DNA of 34,595 nucleotides from Oscillospiraceae bacterium (GCA_015065925.1 SVPL01000027.1:1-34595), one strand, 5' to 3'. Positions 7,462 through 15,918 are shown, counted from the first letter of the stretch. The notes: a model not told the origin generated them from the letters alone. A program made the numbers and translations.

Positions 7462-8373
7462 ATGGCTAAGATTGTTGGAATAGGCGCTTGTGTTTTTGAT
7501 ACTCTTTATAACATCCCTCACTACCCCAGGGAAGACACTAAAATGAGGGCGAGCTCAAGTAAAACCGCAGGTGGCGGCCCCGTTGCAACCGGTCTTGTTG
7601 CCGCAAGCAAGTTGGGAGAGCAAACGGCTTATATCGGAGTTCTTTCGGATGACAACGGAGGAAAATTTTTAAAAGAGGATTTTGAAAAATATGGCGTTGA
7701 AACAAAGCTTACAGAAATAAAATCGGGCTATCGTTCCTTCGCATCGGTTTTGTGGCTCTCAGCCGATACCGCCACTCGTACCTGCGTTTTTGATAAGGGA
7801 GATTTACCCCCGCTGGAACTGAATAATGAGCAGCTTGAAGCAATAAAAAATGCGGAAATTCTAATGGTAGACGGTAACGAAATGAGCGCCGCAGTAGAGG
7901 CGGCTGAAATAGCAAAAGAAAATGGCACAAAGGTGCTTTATGATTGCGGTGGTCTTTATGACGGTGTGGAAAAGCTATTGGCTTTAACCGATATTATGAT
8001 TCCGTCCGAAGAATTCGCCCTTGGTCATACGGGTGCAGAAAATGTAGAACAAGCCGCAAAAAAGCTTTACGAAACCTATAATCCTGAGGTTTTGGTAATC
8101 ACTCAGGGTAAAAATGGCGGTACGCTTTTTGATGGAGAAAGCTTTGTTAAATATCCAATCTACCCCGCCGAGGTTGTGGATTCAAACGGCTCGGGTGATG
8201 TATTCCACGGTGCATTTGCCGCGGCAATCATCAAAGGCTATGATTATGAAAAATGTTGCCATTTTTCCAGCGCGGTATCGGCAATAAAATGTACGGGTAT
8301 GGGCGCCAGAGAAAGCGTACCCGATTTTGAGGCAGTAAAAAAATATCTTAAGGAGAATGGTTATGAGCTATAA
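7462..8373 (+). CDS. PfkB-family carbohydrate kinase
   Basis: 303 residues, beginning two bases after the aldolase stop, with GGGAG upstream. The N-terminal glycine pair region reads TAGGGPVATG (35-44), the PfkB substrate-site signature. The C-terminal signature is DSNGSGDVFHGAF (240-252) with catalytic base Asp246. The usual GAGD anion-hole motif reads GSGD here, a conservative but noticeable change. Members phosphorylate sugars or keto-sugar acids with ATP; IolC (5-dehydro-2-deoxygluconokinase), KdgK, ribokinase and sulfofructose kinase share the fold. Its place between an IolJ-like aldolase and an IolB-like isomerase suggests it makes the aldolase substrate. The gene overlaps the start of the next by 11 bases. 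Confidence 0.9.
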   Translation: MAKIVGIGACVFDTLYNIPHYPREDTKMRASSSKTAGGGPVATGLVAASKLGEQTAYIGVLSDDNGGKFLKEDFEKYGVETKLTEIKSGYRSFASVLWLSADTATRTCVFDKGDLPPLELNNEQLEAIKNAEILMVDGNEMSAAVEAAEIAKENGTKVLYDCGGLYDGVEKLLALTDIMIPSEEFALGHTGAENVEQAAKKLYETYNPEVLVITQGKNGGTLFDGESFVKYPIYPAEVVDSNGSGDVFHGAFAAAIIKGYDYEKCCHFSSAVSAIKCTGMGARESVPDFEAVKKYLKENGYEL

Positions 8374-9163
8374 TTACAAAAAGACTTATCTTCCCCAAAA
8401 GGGTTATACTCCCATCTGTAAAATAGGGGAATGTTCCCTAAAAAAGCTGGAATTTGGTATAATTGAGCTTGAAGAAGGAGAAAAACTTGATTTTTATACC
8501 GAGGATAAAGAATTTGCCTTTATTATGCTTGAGGGACACTGCAATGTAGAGGTAAACGGCGAGGTTTATGAAAATGTTGGTAACAGAGCAAATGTTTTTG
8601 AAAACAGAAGGGCAGAGAGCTTTTATATGCCCCGTGAGCAGAAGCTTGTAATTGAGGCTATTGATAAAATTAAAATAGCTGTTTGCGGTACTCCCGTTAG
8701 CGAAAAAACCGAGCCTCAGGTGCTTAGAGAAGACCATGTTGTTTTAAAGCTTTTGGGCGAACAACCCTATCAGCGTGAAACGAGCTTCATTATTGACGGC
8801 AACTCCAATGCAAAGGTTTTAACAATCGGAGAGGCATATTGTACCGAGGGTAACTGGGCAGGTTTTCCACCCCATAAGCACGACGAAAATAATATGCCCA
8901 CCGAATGTATTGCCGAGGAAATTTACTACTTCCTTTTTAATCCCAAGCAGGGATTTGCGGTGCAGTGTCTTTACACCGCAGACGGCGAAATTGATGAGGC
9001 TTACAGGGTGAAAAATGATGAGCTTGTAGAGTTCCCCTATGGTTATCACACCACCGTTTCAACACCCGGTTATCAGACCTATTTTCTATGGCTTATGGCG
9101 GGTGATTATCAGGGCTTTAACCGAAGTTCGGACCCCGACCACGCTTGGATAGAAAATAAATAG
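8363..9163 (+). CDS. IolB-type bicupin isomerase (5-deoxy-glucuronate isomerase family)
   Basis: TTAAGGAG sits 1 base before ATG 8357 but 7 bases before ATG 8363, so I chose 8363 (266 residues, MSYNYKK). The C-terminal cupin carries the IolB signature: GNWAGFPPHKHDENN (about 163-177, metal ligands His171/His173), then EEIYYFLFNPKQGFAVQ and FPYGYHTTVSTPGY (about 222-235). An N-terminal cupin-like half precedes it. IolB converts 5-deoxy-glucuronate to 2-deoxy-5-keto-gluconate in inositol breakdown, and its presence links this operon chemically to the kinase and aldolase upstream. iolG, iolE and iolD are not nearby, so the physiological substrate may be a different uronate-like compound. The gene overlaps the kinase gene by 11 bases. 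Confidence 0.88.
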   Translation: MSYNYKKTYLPQKGYTPICKIGECSLKKLEFGIIELEEGEKLDFYTEDKEFAFIMLEGHCNVEVNGEVYENVGNRANVFENRRAESFYMPREQKLVIEAIDKIKIAVCGTPVSEKTEPQVLREDHVVLKLLGEQPYQRETSFIIDGNSNAKVLTIGEAYCTEGNWAGFPPHKHDENNMPTECIAEEIYYFLFNPKQGFAVQCLYTADGEIDEAYRVKNDELVEFPYGYHTTVSTPGYQTYFLWLMAGDYQGFNRSSDPDHAWIENK

Positions 9164-9174
9164 GGAGCATTAAT

Positions 9175-10206
9175 ATGGTCTTTTCCTTTAAACAAAACCG
9201 TGTCAGGCGCGCCTACACAGGCGGTGCCCAAATAGATAAATTTGTAGGTAATAAGTCTCCCAAAAACGGCAACACTCCCGAGGATTGGTTGGCATCGGTT
9301 GTAACCGCTTTTAATCCCGATTACACCCCCACTGAAAACGAAGGCTTAAGCCTTCTGGAAAACGGCGAGCTTTTTAAAAACATAGTAGATGAAAATCCCG
9401 AAGCCATATTCGGTAAACGCTTAACCGAAAAATACGGTGGCAAGTCATCTATACTTGTAAAGCTACTTGATTCCGCCGAAAGGCTTGTTATTCAGTGCCA
9501 TCCTACGGTGGATTTTGCAAAGAAATATTTCGGTTCACCTTTCGGCAAAACGGAGTGTTGGTATTTTTTAGATGCTACCCCCGAAGCCTCAGTTTATTTG
9601 GGATTTAAAGAGGGCATCACAAAAGAAAAATGGATTTCTCTTTTTGAAAAGCAGGATGTTGAGGGTATGCTTGATTGCCTTCATAAATTCCCTGTAAAAA
9701 AAGGGGATTTATGGTTTGTAGATGGGGGTGTTCCCCACGCAATAGGTTCAGGATGCTTTATGATAGAATTACAAGAACCCAGTGATTTAATGGTAATTCC
9801 CGAAAAAGCAACCCCATCAGGCAGATCGCTTTCCGAATCCAAGCTTCACGGCGGATTGGGATGGGACAAAATGTTTGACTGCTTTATCTACAACGGTTTG
9901 AGTGAAGACCAAACCAAAAAACTCTATTACAGAAAATCAGTTTTCCAAAACAATACCCTTTGGGATGTGGTAGACAAATCCTTAACAGATAAATTTGCTA
10001 TGTTTAATTTAAGGGTATCGGGTGAAGCTTGTATAAATTTAAAGGATTGCTATGCAGTTTGTGTTGTAACAGACGGCGAATGTGTGTTACAATATGGTAG
10101 TGATACCCTTGAATTTAAAAAAGGTCAAAGCTTTTTCATAGGCGCAAACAGCGGAGAACTTTTATTCAAAGGCAATGCAGATATTGTACTCAGTTCGGCT
10201 ATTTAG
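9175..10206 (+). CDS. Type I mannose-6-phosphate-isomerase-like protein
   Basis: 343 residues; GGGAG lies 7 bases before ATG 9175. Cupin-fold signatures of type I phosphomannose isomerases are visible: VIQCHP (about 104-109, zinc-binding Gln and His), GKTECWYFLDATPEASVYLGF (zinc Glu in TECW), VDGGVPHAIGSG (zinc His) and IELQEPSDLMV. Members interconvert mannose 6-phosphate and fructose 6-phosphate, but many Firmicute homologues in sugar operons have unknown substrates. It follows the IolB-like gene by 11 bases and precedes an FGGY kinase. In this operon it may isomerise a phosphorylated intermediate. It may be paralogous to a housekeeping ManA elsewhere. Confidence 0.85.
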   Translation: MVFSFKQNRVRRAYTGGAQIDKFVGNKSPKNGNTPEDWLASVVTAFNPDYTPTENEGLSLLENGELFKNIVDENPEAIFGKRLTEKYGGKSSILVKLLDSAERLVIQCHPTVDFAKKYFGSPFGKTECWYFLDATPEASVYLGFKEGITKEKWISLFEKQDVEGMLDCLHKFPVKKGDLWFVDGGVPHAIGSGCFMIELQEPSDLMVIPEKATPSGRSLSESKLHGGLGWDKMFDCFIYNGLSEDQTKKLYYRKSVFQNNTLWDVVDKSLTDKFAMFNLRVSGEACINLKDCYAVCVVTDGECVLQYGSDTLEFKKGQSFFIGANSGELLFKGNADIVLSSAI

Positions 10207-10224
10207 AAAGGATTTTTAAAGGTT

Positions 10225-11694
10225 ATGAAGTATCTTTTAGGTATAGATTTTGGCGGTGGAGCCTCAAAGGCGACTCTTATTGATACTTTTGGCAACATCA
10301 TTGCCGAAAATACTGTGGAATACCCTACCCTTTATCCTGAAAATGGGGCTTGTGAGCAAAATCCCGAGGATTGGATAAAAGCTCTCCAACAAAATTGTAC
10401 TGCCTTGCTTTCAAAAAGCTTGGTAAATCCCAAGGATATTTTAGCGGTAGCTATAGATTCCGCAACACATACCTCTCTTGTTTGTGATGGTGATTTTAAA
10501 CCTCTTAGAAATGCTATGCATTGGACAGATTCTCGTTCCAAGCTCCAAGCAGATAGGCTTCGCAAGGAGTTAGGCGAAGAAATTTTCAAAAAGAGTTTTC
10601 ATAAGCCTGATACCATTTGGACTCTGCCTCAGCTTGTGTGGCTTAGGGAAAACGAGCCCGAAATTTTTGCTCAAACAAAATACATATTTTTCGAAAAGGA
10701 TTACATCAGATATTATTTAACGGGTATTTATTGTACCGATTATATTGAAGCCGAGGGAAGTATGCTTTTTGACTGCAATAAAATGCAGTGGGATGATGAA
10801 CTCTGCAAATTAGCGGGGATAACTAAAGATATTCTCCCTCCCATAGTAAAACCTACCGACATTATAGGCAAAGTAACAAAATCTGTGGCAGAGTCTACGG
10901 GGTTAAAAGAAGGCACTCCCGTTATTTGCGGTACTACCGATACGGTTATGGAGGTTTTTGCCTCGGGGGCTGTAAACAAGGGTGATATTACCGTTAAGCT
11001 TGCAACGGCAGGCAGAATTTGTGTTATTACCGATAAGCCCTACCCCGATAGGCATTTAGTTAATTATTCTCATATAGCAAACGGGCTTTGGTATCCGGGT
11101 ACGGCTACAAAATCCTGCGCCGCATCATATAGGTGGTACAGAGATACCTTTGGCGGTGAATACGCAGAGCTTGATGATGGTGCAAAAAATATTCCAATAG
11201 GTTGTGACGGACTTATTTTCCATCCTTACTTAAACGGTGAGCTTACCCCCTACGCCGATCCTACCCTTTGCGGTAGTTTTACAGGGCTAAGGGCAACCCA
11301 TACCAAGGCTCATTTTACAAGAGCTGTTTTGGAGGGCGTTGCTTATTCCTTGCTTGATAGTAAGTTATATCTTGATTCTTTAAATATTCCGTATAACACA
11401 GTTGCAACCGCTATTGGCGGCGGTACAAAGGGCAAGCTTTGGCGTCAAATGATTGCCGATACCTTGGGAATTGCCCTTAAAACTACCGAAAGTGCCGATT
11501 CTTCTCTAGGCTCTGCAATGCTTGCGGGCATTGCAGTAGGTGTCTTTGAAAACGCCGAGGAGGCGGTAAAAAAATGTGTAAAAGAGATTGATATTACCTA
11601 TCCCAATCCCGAAAACACCAAAAAATACCGTAAGGTTTTTGAAATATATAAAAAAATACACGATGCCTTAGCACCGATATATAATGAGAGATAG
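10225..11694 (+). CDS. FGGY-family carbohydrate kinase (xylulokinase-like)
   Basis: 489 residues, typical for the family. The N-terminal ATPase half begins YLLGIDFGGGASKATLID (phosphate-1 loop). A substrate-region AIDSATHTSLV and MHWTDSR follow. CGTTDTVMEVFASGAV contains the likely catalytic Asp. The C-terminal half has the FGGY signature region VATAIGGGTKGKLWRQMIAD. Xylulokinases, L-fuculokinases and gluconokinases share this pattern; by eye it is closest to xylulokinase-like proteins. With the operon's isomerase it would phosphorylate a ketose. This is the second kinase of the operon and belongs to a different fold from the PfkB one, implying two phosphorylation steps or two substrates. A TAAAGG/AGAAAGG region precedes the start. 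Confidence 0.88.
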   Translation: MKYLLGIDFGGGASKATLIDTFGNIIAENTVEYPTLYPENGACEQNPEDWIKALQQNCTALLSKSLVNPKDILAVAIDSATHTSLVCDGDFKPLRNAMHWTDSRSKLQADRLRKELGEEIFKKSFHKPDTIWTLPQLVWLRENEPEIFAQTKYIFFEKDYIRYYLTGIYCTDYIEAEGSMLFDCNKMQWDDELCKLAGITKDILPPIVKPTDIIGKVTKSVAESTGLKEGTPVICGTTDTVMEVFASGAVNKGDITVKLATAGRICVITDKPYPDRHLVNYSHIANGLWYPGTATKSCAASYRWYRDTFGGEYAELDDGAKNIPIGCDGLIFHPYLNGELTPYADPTLCGSFTGLRATHTKAHFTRAVLEGVAYSLLDSKLYLDSLNIPYNTVATAIGGGTKGKLWRQMIADTLGIALKTTESADSSLGSAMLAGIAVGVFENAEEAVKKCVKEIDITYPNPENTKKYRKVFEIYKKIHDALAPIYNER

Positions 11695-11695
11695 T

Positions 11696-13063
11696 ATGAA
11701 GATTTTAGTTTGTATCCGTCAAGGGCTTGACGGTGAAATAAATCCCTTTGATGCCTCAGCCTATGAAGAAGCATTAAGAATAAAAAATGCCGAGGTTACG
11801 CTACTAAGTATGGCTCCGCCTTCGGCAAAGGATTTTCTTTTAAGCCTTACAAGGCTTGGCGCTAAAAAGGCTATTCTTTTGTCTGATAAGATATTTGCGG
11901 GGGCAGATACCTTGGCTACGGCATATACTCTTTCTCTAGCCGTAAACAAAATAAAGCCTGACCTTGTTTTTTGTGGCAGACAAACCCTTGTAGGTGACAC
12001 CGCCCAAACAGGGCCTATGCTTTCAGTATATGCTAATTTAAGCATCATAACAAATGTTATGAGCATTGATGATATTACCTCCGCCGTAACCTGTACCACT
12101 CGCGATAACGGTGTTCAAACAGTAGATTTTCCGACACTTCTCACCATTGAGAGAATAAACAATTTGCGTTTGCCAAGCATTTTATCTAAAATGGGCGAGG
12201 TAGAGGTTTGGAGCGCAGAAGATATTGGAGCCCAAAAGGAAAAATGCGGTCTCTCAGGCTCTCCAACAAGGGTGCTTACAACCTTTGAAAATGAGTCGGG
12301 AAAAAGAAAATGCAAATTCATTTCATTTAATGAGTTGCAAGAGGTTATAAAGCTAAGTCTTAATAAAACAAAAGAAAAACCAGCAGCAGATGCCACTGGT
12401 TCTAAAAAGCTTAGCAAGGTTGTTATCGTGGGTGAAGCGCCACGCTCTTTTGCCGAAACGATAAGCGGTGATATTACCCTTTTGCCCCTTACAACCCCTA
12501 GTGACTTAACAGAGAAAATCACATCACTTAGTCCAAATGCAGTTATATGGGGCAGTGATACACTATCTAAAAAACTTTCGGCGCAGGTTGCCGCGATGCT
12601 CGGCGTCGGTCTTTGTGCCGACTGCACCACCCTTGAAACCGATGGAGAAGAACTTTATATGTACCGTCCCGCCCTTTCAGGTAGCGTAATTGCAAAAATC
12701 AAAAGTATTACAAAACCTGCTATGGCAACCGTAAGAACAACCCAAAATGCCGCAGATATTGTTGTATCGGCAGGGTTCGGTGTTAAGGATAAAATAGATT
12801 TGGTTAAAGCTTTCGCCCAAAAATTAGGCGCAGATATGGTAACCACCCGAAAAATGGTAGATAACGATATTTTGCCCTATAATATACAGGTTGGCTTAAC
12901 GGGTAAAACAGTAAGCCCACCCGTTTATATAGCGGTTGGTGTATCGGGCGCTGTCCACCATATTGCAGGTATGCAAAAGTCGGGAACGGTTATTGCCATT
13001 AACCCCGACAAAAACGCGCCAATTTTCGATTACGCCGACTTTGGTATCATTGACTCCTTTTAA
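11696..13063 (+). CDS. Single-chain electron-transfer flavoprotein, EtfB-EtfA fusion
   Basis: 455 residues starting at ATG 11696, two bases after the FGGY stop and with GAGAG upstream; an in-frame start at 11684 inside the kinase gene is less likely. The N-terminal EtfB part has MKILVCIRQ, INPFDASAYEEALRIK (15-30), LLSDKIFAGADTLATAY (61-77) and CGRQTLVGDTAQTGP (93-107), the AMP/FAD loop of EtfB. After about residue 230 comes a shortened EtfA: a small domain I, then the FAD domain with CADCTTLE, RPALSGSVIA, QVGLTGKTVSPPVYIAVGVSG, HHIAGM and IAINPDKNAPIF. Separate EtfB and EtfA total about 580-600 residues, so the chain is fused and trimmed. The ADT-LAT and NPFD patterns resemble bifurcating-type EtfB, but bifurcation is inference. 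It probably accepts electrons from the operon's FAD oxidase and Fe-S protein. Confidence 0.87.
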   Translation: MKILVCIRQGLDGEINPFDASAYEEALRIKNAEVTLLSMAPPSAKDFLLSLTRLGAKKAILLSDKIFAGADTLATAYTLSLAVNKIKPDLVFCGRQTLVGDTAQTGPMLSVYANLSIITNVMSIDDITSAVTCTTRDNGVQTVDFPTLLTIERINNLRLPSILSKMGEVEVWSAEDIGAQKEKCGLSGSPTRVLTTFENESGKRKCKFISFNELQEVIKLSLNKTKEKPAADATGSKKLSKVVIVGEAPRSFAETISGDITLLPLTTPSDLTEKITSLSPNAVIWGSDTLSKKLSAQVAAMLGVGLCADCTTLETDGEELYMYRPALSGSVIAKIKSITKPAMATVRTTQNAADIVVSAGFGVKDKIDLVKAFAQKLGADMVTTRKMVDNDILPYNIQVGLTGKTVSPPVYIAVGVSGAVHHIAGMQKSGTVIAINPDKNAPIFDYADFGIIDSF

Positions 13064-13128
13064 ACCGATTAAAACGCGCCCTAAAAGTCACAAAAAAATC
13101 ATAATTTAATTAAACAATAAAAACTTAA

Positions 13129-13167
13129 AATGGAGAAGAAATGAAAATTTTTCACTTCTTCTCCATT
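13129..13167. terminator. Long-stem bidirectional terminator between the sugar operon and rny
   Basis: AATGGAGAAGAA (13129-13140) pairs with TTCTTCTCCATT (13156-13167), extended inward with one mismatch. CATTTTTAATT follows on the plus strand, and an A-rich stretch precedes it (T-rich on the minus strand). It lies between the convergent ETF and RNase Y genes and can serve both. The preceding 20-base A/T stretch is shared with a similar hairpin at 34,431. Confidence 0.8.
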
Positions 13168-13269
13168 CATTTTTAATTAATTTTCCCTGATTTTATAAAA
13201 TTTTCAAAAGCCTGTATTTTACAGCCCTTTTTTTATAACACATTTAATAAAACAAGGGGTTAAATGCTA

Positions 13270-14826
13270 TTATTTAGCATAGTCAACAGCACGATTTTCG
13301 CGAATAATGTTAACCTTTATCTGACCGGGATACTCAAGCTCATCCTCATAGCGCTTTGCAATATCACGGGCGATAATAACCATCTTGTCATCCGAAACCT
13401 GTTCGGGCTTAACAATAACGCGAACCTCACGGCCTGCTTGAATAGCGAAAGATGATTCAACACCATTAAAGGAATTGGCGATTTCCTCCAACTTTTCAAG
13501 GCGTTTAATATAGCTTTCAATATTCTCACGGCGGGCGCCGGGACGAGCAGCAGAAATAGCATCAGCCGCCTGAACAAGACAGGCAATAACGGTTTTAGCC
13601 TCCACATCACCGTGGTGAGCGTGAATAGCGTGAATAACCGCTTCACTTTCCTTGCATTTTTTAGCCGCTTCAACACCAAGCTGAATATGTGAGCCTTCCT
13701 GCTCGTGGTCAATGGCTTTACCGATATCGTGAAGAAGACCTGCGCGACGGGCAAGGGTTACATCCTCGCCAAGCTCTGCAGCCATAAGACCTGCCAAATG
13801 GCAAACCTCCATAGAATGGTTAAGTACATTTTGACCGTAGCTTGTGCGGTAATGAAGTCTACCAAGCAAACGAATAAGGTCGGGATGCAGGCTGTGAAGA
13901 CCAGCCTCAAGCATTGCGCGTTCACCCTCCTGCTTGATGGTGTGCTCAACCTCAGCCTTTGCCTTGGCTACGGTTTCCTCAATGCGAGCAGGATGTATAC
14001 GACCGTCTAAAATCAACTTTTCAAGAGTCAAACGAGCAATTTCGCGACGAACAGGATCAAAACTGGAAAGGGTAATAGCCTCGGGAGTATCGTCAATAAT
14101 AAGGTCAACACCTGTTGCGGTTTCAAGAGCACGGATATTTCTACCCTCTCTACCGATTATGCGTCCCTTCATTTCATCATTGGGAAGCTCTACAACAGAA
14201 ATAGTAGCTTCGGATGAATGGTCGGCAGCGCAACGCTGAATGGCTTGAGAAATAAGCTCTCTTGCCCTTTGGTCGGTTTCTTCCTTAAACTGTTGCTCAA
14301 ATTCCAAAATTTTAACGGCTTTATCGTGGTTAAGCTCTCCATCCAACATAGAAAGGAGCTGTTCCCTAGCCTGCTCTGCGGTAAGACCTGAAATTTTTTC
14401 CAGCATTTCAAACTGGCTTTTTTTCAAATGCTCAACCTCAACAAGCTTTTCCTCAACCTCTTTAGCGCGTTTTGCAATTTTTTCTTCCTTAACCTCAAGA
14501 TTATCTACCTTACGGTCAAGATTTTCTTCCTTTTGTTGAAGCCTATGTTCTAATCGTTGAACCTCACTGCGGCGCTCGCGAATATCTTTATCGGCTTCAG
14601 AACGCTGTTTGTGAATTTCATCCTTGGCTTCGATTAATATTTCCTTCTTTTTAGCCTCTGCGTTTTTAAGGGCATCGCTTAAAATCTTGCGAGCCTCGTC
14701 CTCTGCAGAACCTATGGCTGTGCGGTCTGCCTTACGACGAAAAGCCGAACCTGCAAGAAAACACACAACACCTATAATCACAGCAACAACCACCGCGATT
14801 ATGTAAAATAACGGACTTGTGGGCAT
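13270..14826 (-). CDS. rny: Ribonuclease Y
   Basis: Chosen start ATG 14826 has AGGAGG 8 bases upstream and gives 518 residues, the normal RNase Y length; a longer in-frame extension upstream is spurious. Domains in order: one N-terminal transmembrane helix (about 5-27, [20 protein letters not shown]), a long charged coiled coil (about 30-190), a KH RNA-binding domain with [15 protein letters not shown] (about 210-270), and an HD hydrolase domain with [11 protein letters not shown] and [10 protein letters not shown] holding the metal-binding HD pair (about 330-430). The enzyme is a membrane-anchored endoribonuclease that initiates mRNA decay in Firmicutes. It is monocistronic, with a promoter at about 15,020-15,048 and a leader of roughly 185 nt. 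Confidence 0.97.
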   Translation of the reverse strand: MPTSPLFYIIAVVVAVIIGVVCFLAGSAFRRKADRTAIGSAEDEARKILSDALKNAEAKKKEILIEAKDEIHKQRSEADKDIRERRSEVQRLEHRLQQKEENLDRKVDNLEVKEEKIAKRAKEVEEKLVEVEHLKKSQFEMLEKISGLTAEQAREQLLSMLDGELNHDKAVKILEFEQQFKEETDQRARELISQAIQRCAADHSSEATISVVELPNDEMKGRIIGREGRNIRALETATGVDLIIDDTPEAITLSSFDPVRREIARLTLEKLILDGRIHPARIEETVAKAKAEVEHTIKQEGERAMLEAGLHSLHPDLIRLLGRLHYRTSYGQNVLNHSMEVCHLAGLMAAELGEDVTLARRAGLLHDIGKAIDHEQEGSHIQLGVEAAKKCKESEAVIHAIHAHHGDVEAKTVIACLVQAADAISAARPGARRENIESYIKRLEKLEEIANSFNGVESSFAIQAGREVRVIVKPEQVSDDKMVIIARDIAKRYEDELEYPGQIKVNIIRENRAVDYAK

Positions 14827-15012
14827 AAAATGCACCTCCTTATATAATAAAGCGTTTTGCCCCTGCAAAGCATTGGGACTACGCGTTGTAAGCAGGGTTT
14901 TCACCTGCCGACTTTTTTGACCTTTCGGCCGATATATTTGTAGATTTTTACACCCGCCAAAGCGTAAAAACCAAATATTTCGCAAGTATAAATACTAACG
15001 ACCCAATATACC
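14827..15012 (-). promoter_or_regulatory. Long, probably structured 5' leader of rny
   Basis: Between the inferred transcription start near 15,012 and the RNase Y ATG lie about 185 non-coding bases. They contain inverted words such as GCAGG-TGAAAA-CCCTGC and CGGCCGAAAGGTC. No known riboswitch was recognised. Autoregulation by RNA structure is possible but unproven. Confidence 0.4.
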
Positions 15013-15019
15013 ACATATT

Positions 15020-15048
15020 ATTTTATACCTATTTGGTGTATATGTCAA
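15020..15048 (-). promoter_or_regulatory. Promoter of rny
   Basis: On the minus strand TTGACA (15,043-15,048) is followed by 17 bases and TAAAAT (15,020-15,025), or by 15 bases and TATAAA (15,022-15,027). The -35 is a perfect sigma-A consensus. Confidence 0.7.
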
Positions 15049-15116
15049 GAAAAACTTACATTAAATTACTATATATTGTTATAAATCTGTTCTTTATTAC
15101 ATTTTACATCTATATT

Positions 15117-15845
15117 TTATGCCTGCTTATTTAATTTAACTGCCGTTTCAAGAGCAAGAAGCATCATTTCGTTGAAGGCGGTTTGTCTCTCCTCAGCCGA
15201 GGATACCTCACCCGTTACGAGATTATCCGAAACGGTGCAGATTGCGAGGGATTTTTTACCCAGCTTTGCCGCATTAAAATAAAGTGCCGCCGCCTCCATT
15301 TCTACGGCAAGTACACCTACCGATGACCATTTTTCTGCAAAATTCGAGTCACCGTAAAAAATATCGGTGGAAAATAAATTTCCTACATTCAGTGTTGTAC
15401 CGCGACTCCTTGCAACATCGCAAAGAGTGCTTAAAATCCCATAATCGGCAATGGTGGAAAGACCTGAAAAACCGTTTTCCTTAATGAATGACGAATTGGT
15501 TGAAGCACCCATACCAACCACAACATCACCTATTTTTAAATCCTTATTAAGGGCGCCTGCGGTACCAATACGAATAATGTTTTCCACGCCGTAGCCTTCA
15601 AAAAGCTCATAAGAATAAATGCTTATTGAGGGCATACCCATACCGCTTGCCATTACCGAAACAGGGGCACCTTTATAAAATCCCGTATAGCCCAAAACAT
15701 TGCGCACCGAATTAACCTGCTTTGGATTTTCAAGGTAGGTTTCGGCAATATATTTTGCCCTTAAAGGATCGCCCGGCATTAAAACAGTCTTGGCAAAATC
15801 GCCTTTATTGGCATTTATATGGGGAGTAGGAATATTTAGTGACAT
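15117..15845 (-). CDS. deoD: Purine-nucleoside phosphorylase, DeoD type
   Basis: 242 residues, the length of bacterial hexameric DeoD. The N-terminus TPHINANKGDFAKTVLMPGDPLRAKYIAE is cut here only by position: HINA is the inter-subunit His5 region, and MPGDPLRA (about 23-30) is the phosphate loop. Other signatures are ASGMGMPSISIYSYEL (about 66-81), IRIGTAGAL and VEMEAAALY (about 180-188, ribose-binding Glu-Met-Glu), and CTVSDNL with the catalytic Asp. It cleaves purine nucleosides to base and ribose 1-phosphate in the cytoplasm. AAAAGGAG precedes the ATG. It lies 81 bases downstream of citrate synthase, separated from it by a terminator. Confidence 0.96.
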   Translation of the reverse strand: MSLNIPTPHINANKGDFAKTVLMPGDPLRAKYIAETYLENPKQVNSVRNVLGYTGFYKGAPVSVMASGMGMPSISIYSYELFEGYGVENIIRIGTAGALNKDLKIGDVVVGMGASTNSSFIKENGFSGLSTIADYGILSTLCDVARSRGTTLNVGNLFSTDIFYGDSNFAEKWSSVGVLAVEMEAAALYFNAAKLGKKSLAICTVSDNLVTGEVSSAEERQTAFNEMMLLALETAVKLNKQA

Positions 15846-15876
15846 ATTAAAAGCTCCTTTTAAAAAGATTTATAAA

Positions 15877-15918
15877 AATAATCCGAAAGCAGAGTGAAAA
15901 AACTGCGGTCGGATTATT
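15877..15918 (-). terminator. Terminator downstream of citrate synthase
   Basis: AATAATCCG (15,877-15,885) pairs with CGGATTATT (15,910-15,918), and an inner GCAG/CTGC pairing shortens the loop. T-rich sequence follows on the minus strand. It separates citrate synthase from deoD. Confidence 0.7.

Noticed and set aside
2644-13063. Calling the operon a standard myo-inositol (iol) operon
   Set aside because: Only IolB-, IolC- and IolJ-like families are present. iolG, iolE, iolD and iolA are absent, and isomerase, PMI, FGGY kinase and oxidation genes do not belong to that pathway.
2644-13063. Sulfoquinovose or other sulfosugar pathway
   Set aside because: A PfkB kinase and aldolase are shared with sulfo-EMP. 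There is no sulfoquinovosidase, SLA reductase/dehydrogenase, transaldolase, transketolase or sulfonate exporter.
14827-14985. 53-residue N-terminal extension of RNase Y
   Set aside because: It lacks a ribosome site, lies in the leader, and the normal start (ATG 14,826) has AGGAGG and the expected transmembrane N-terminus.
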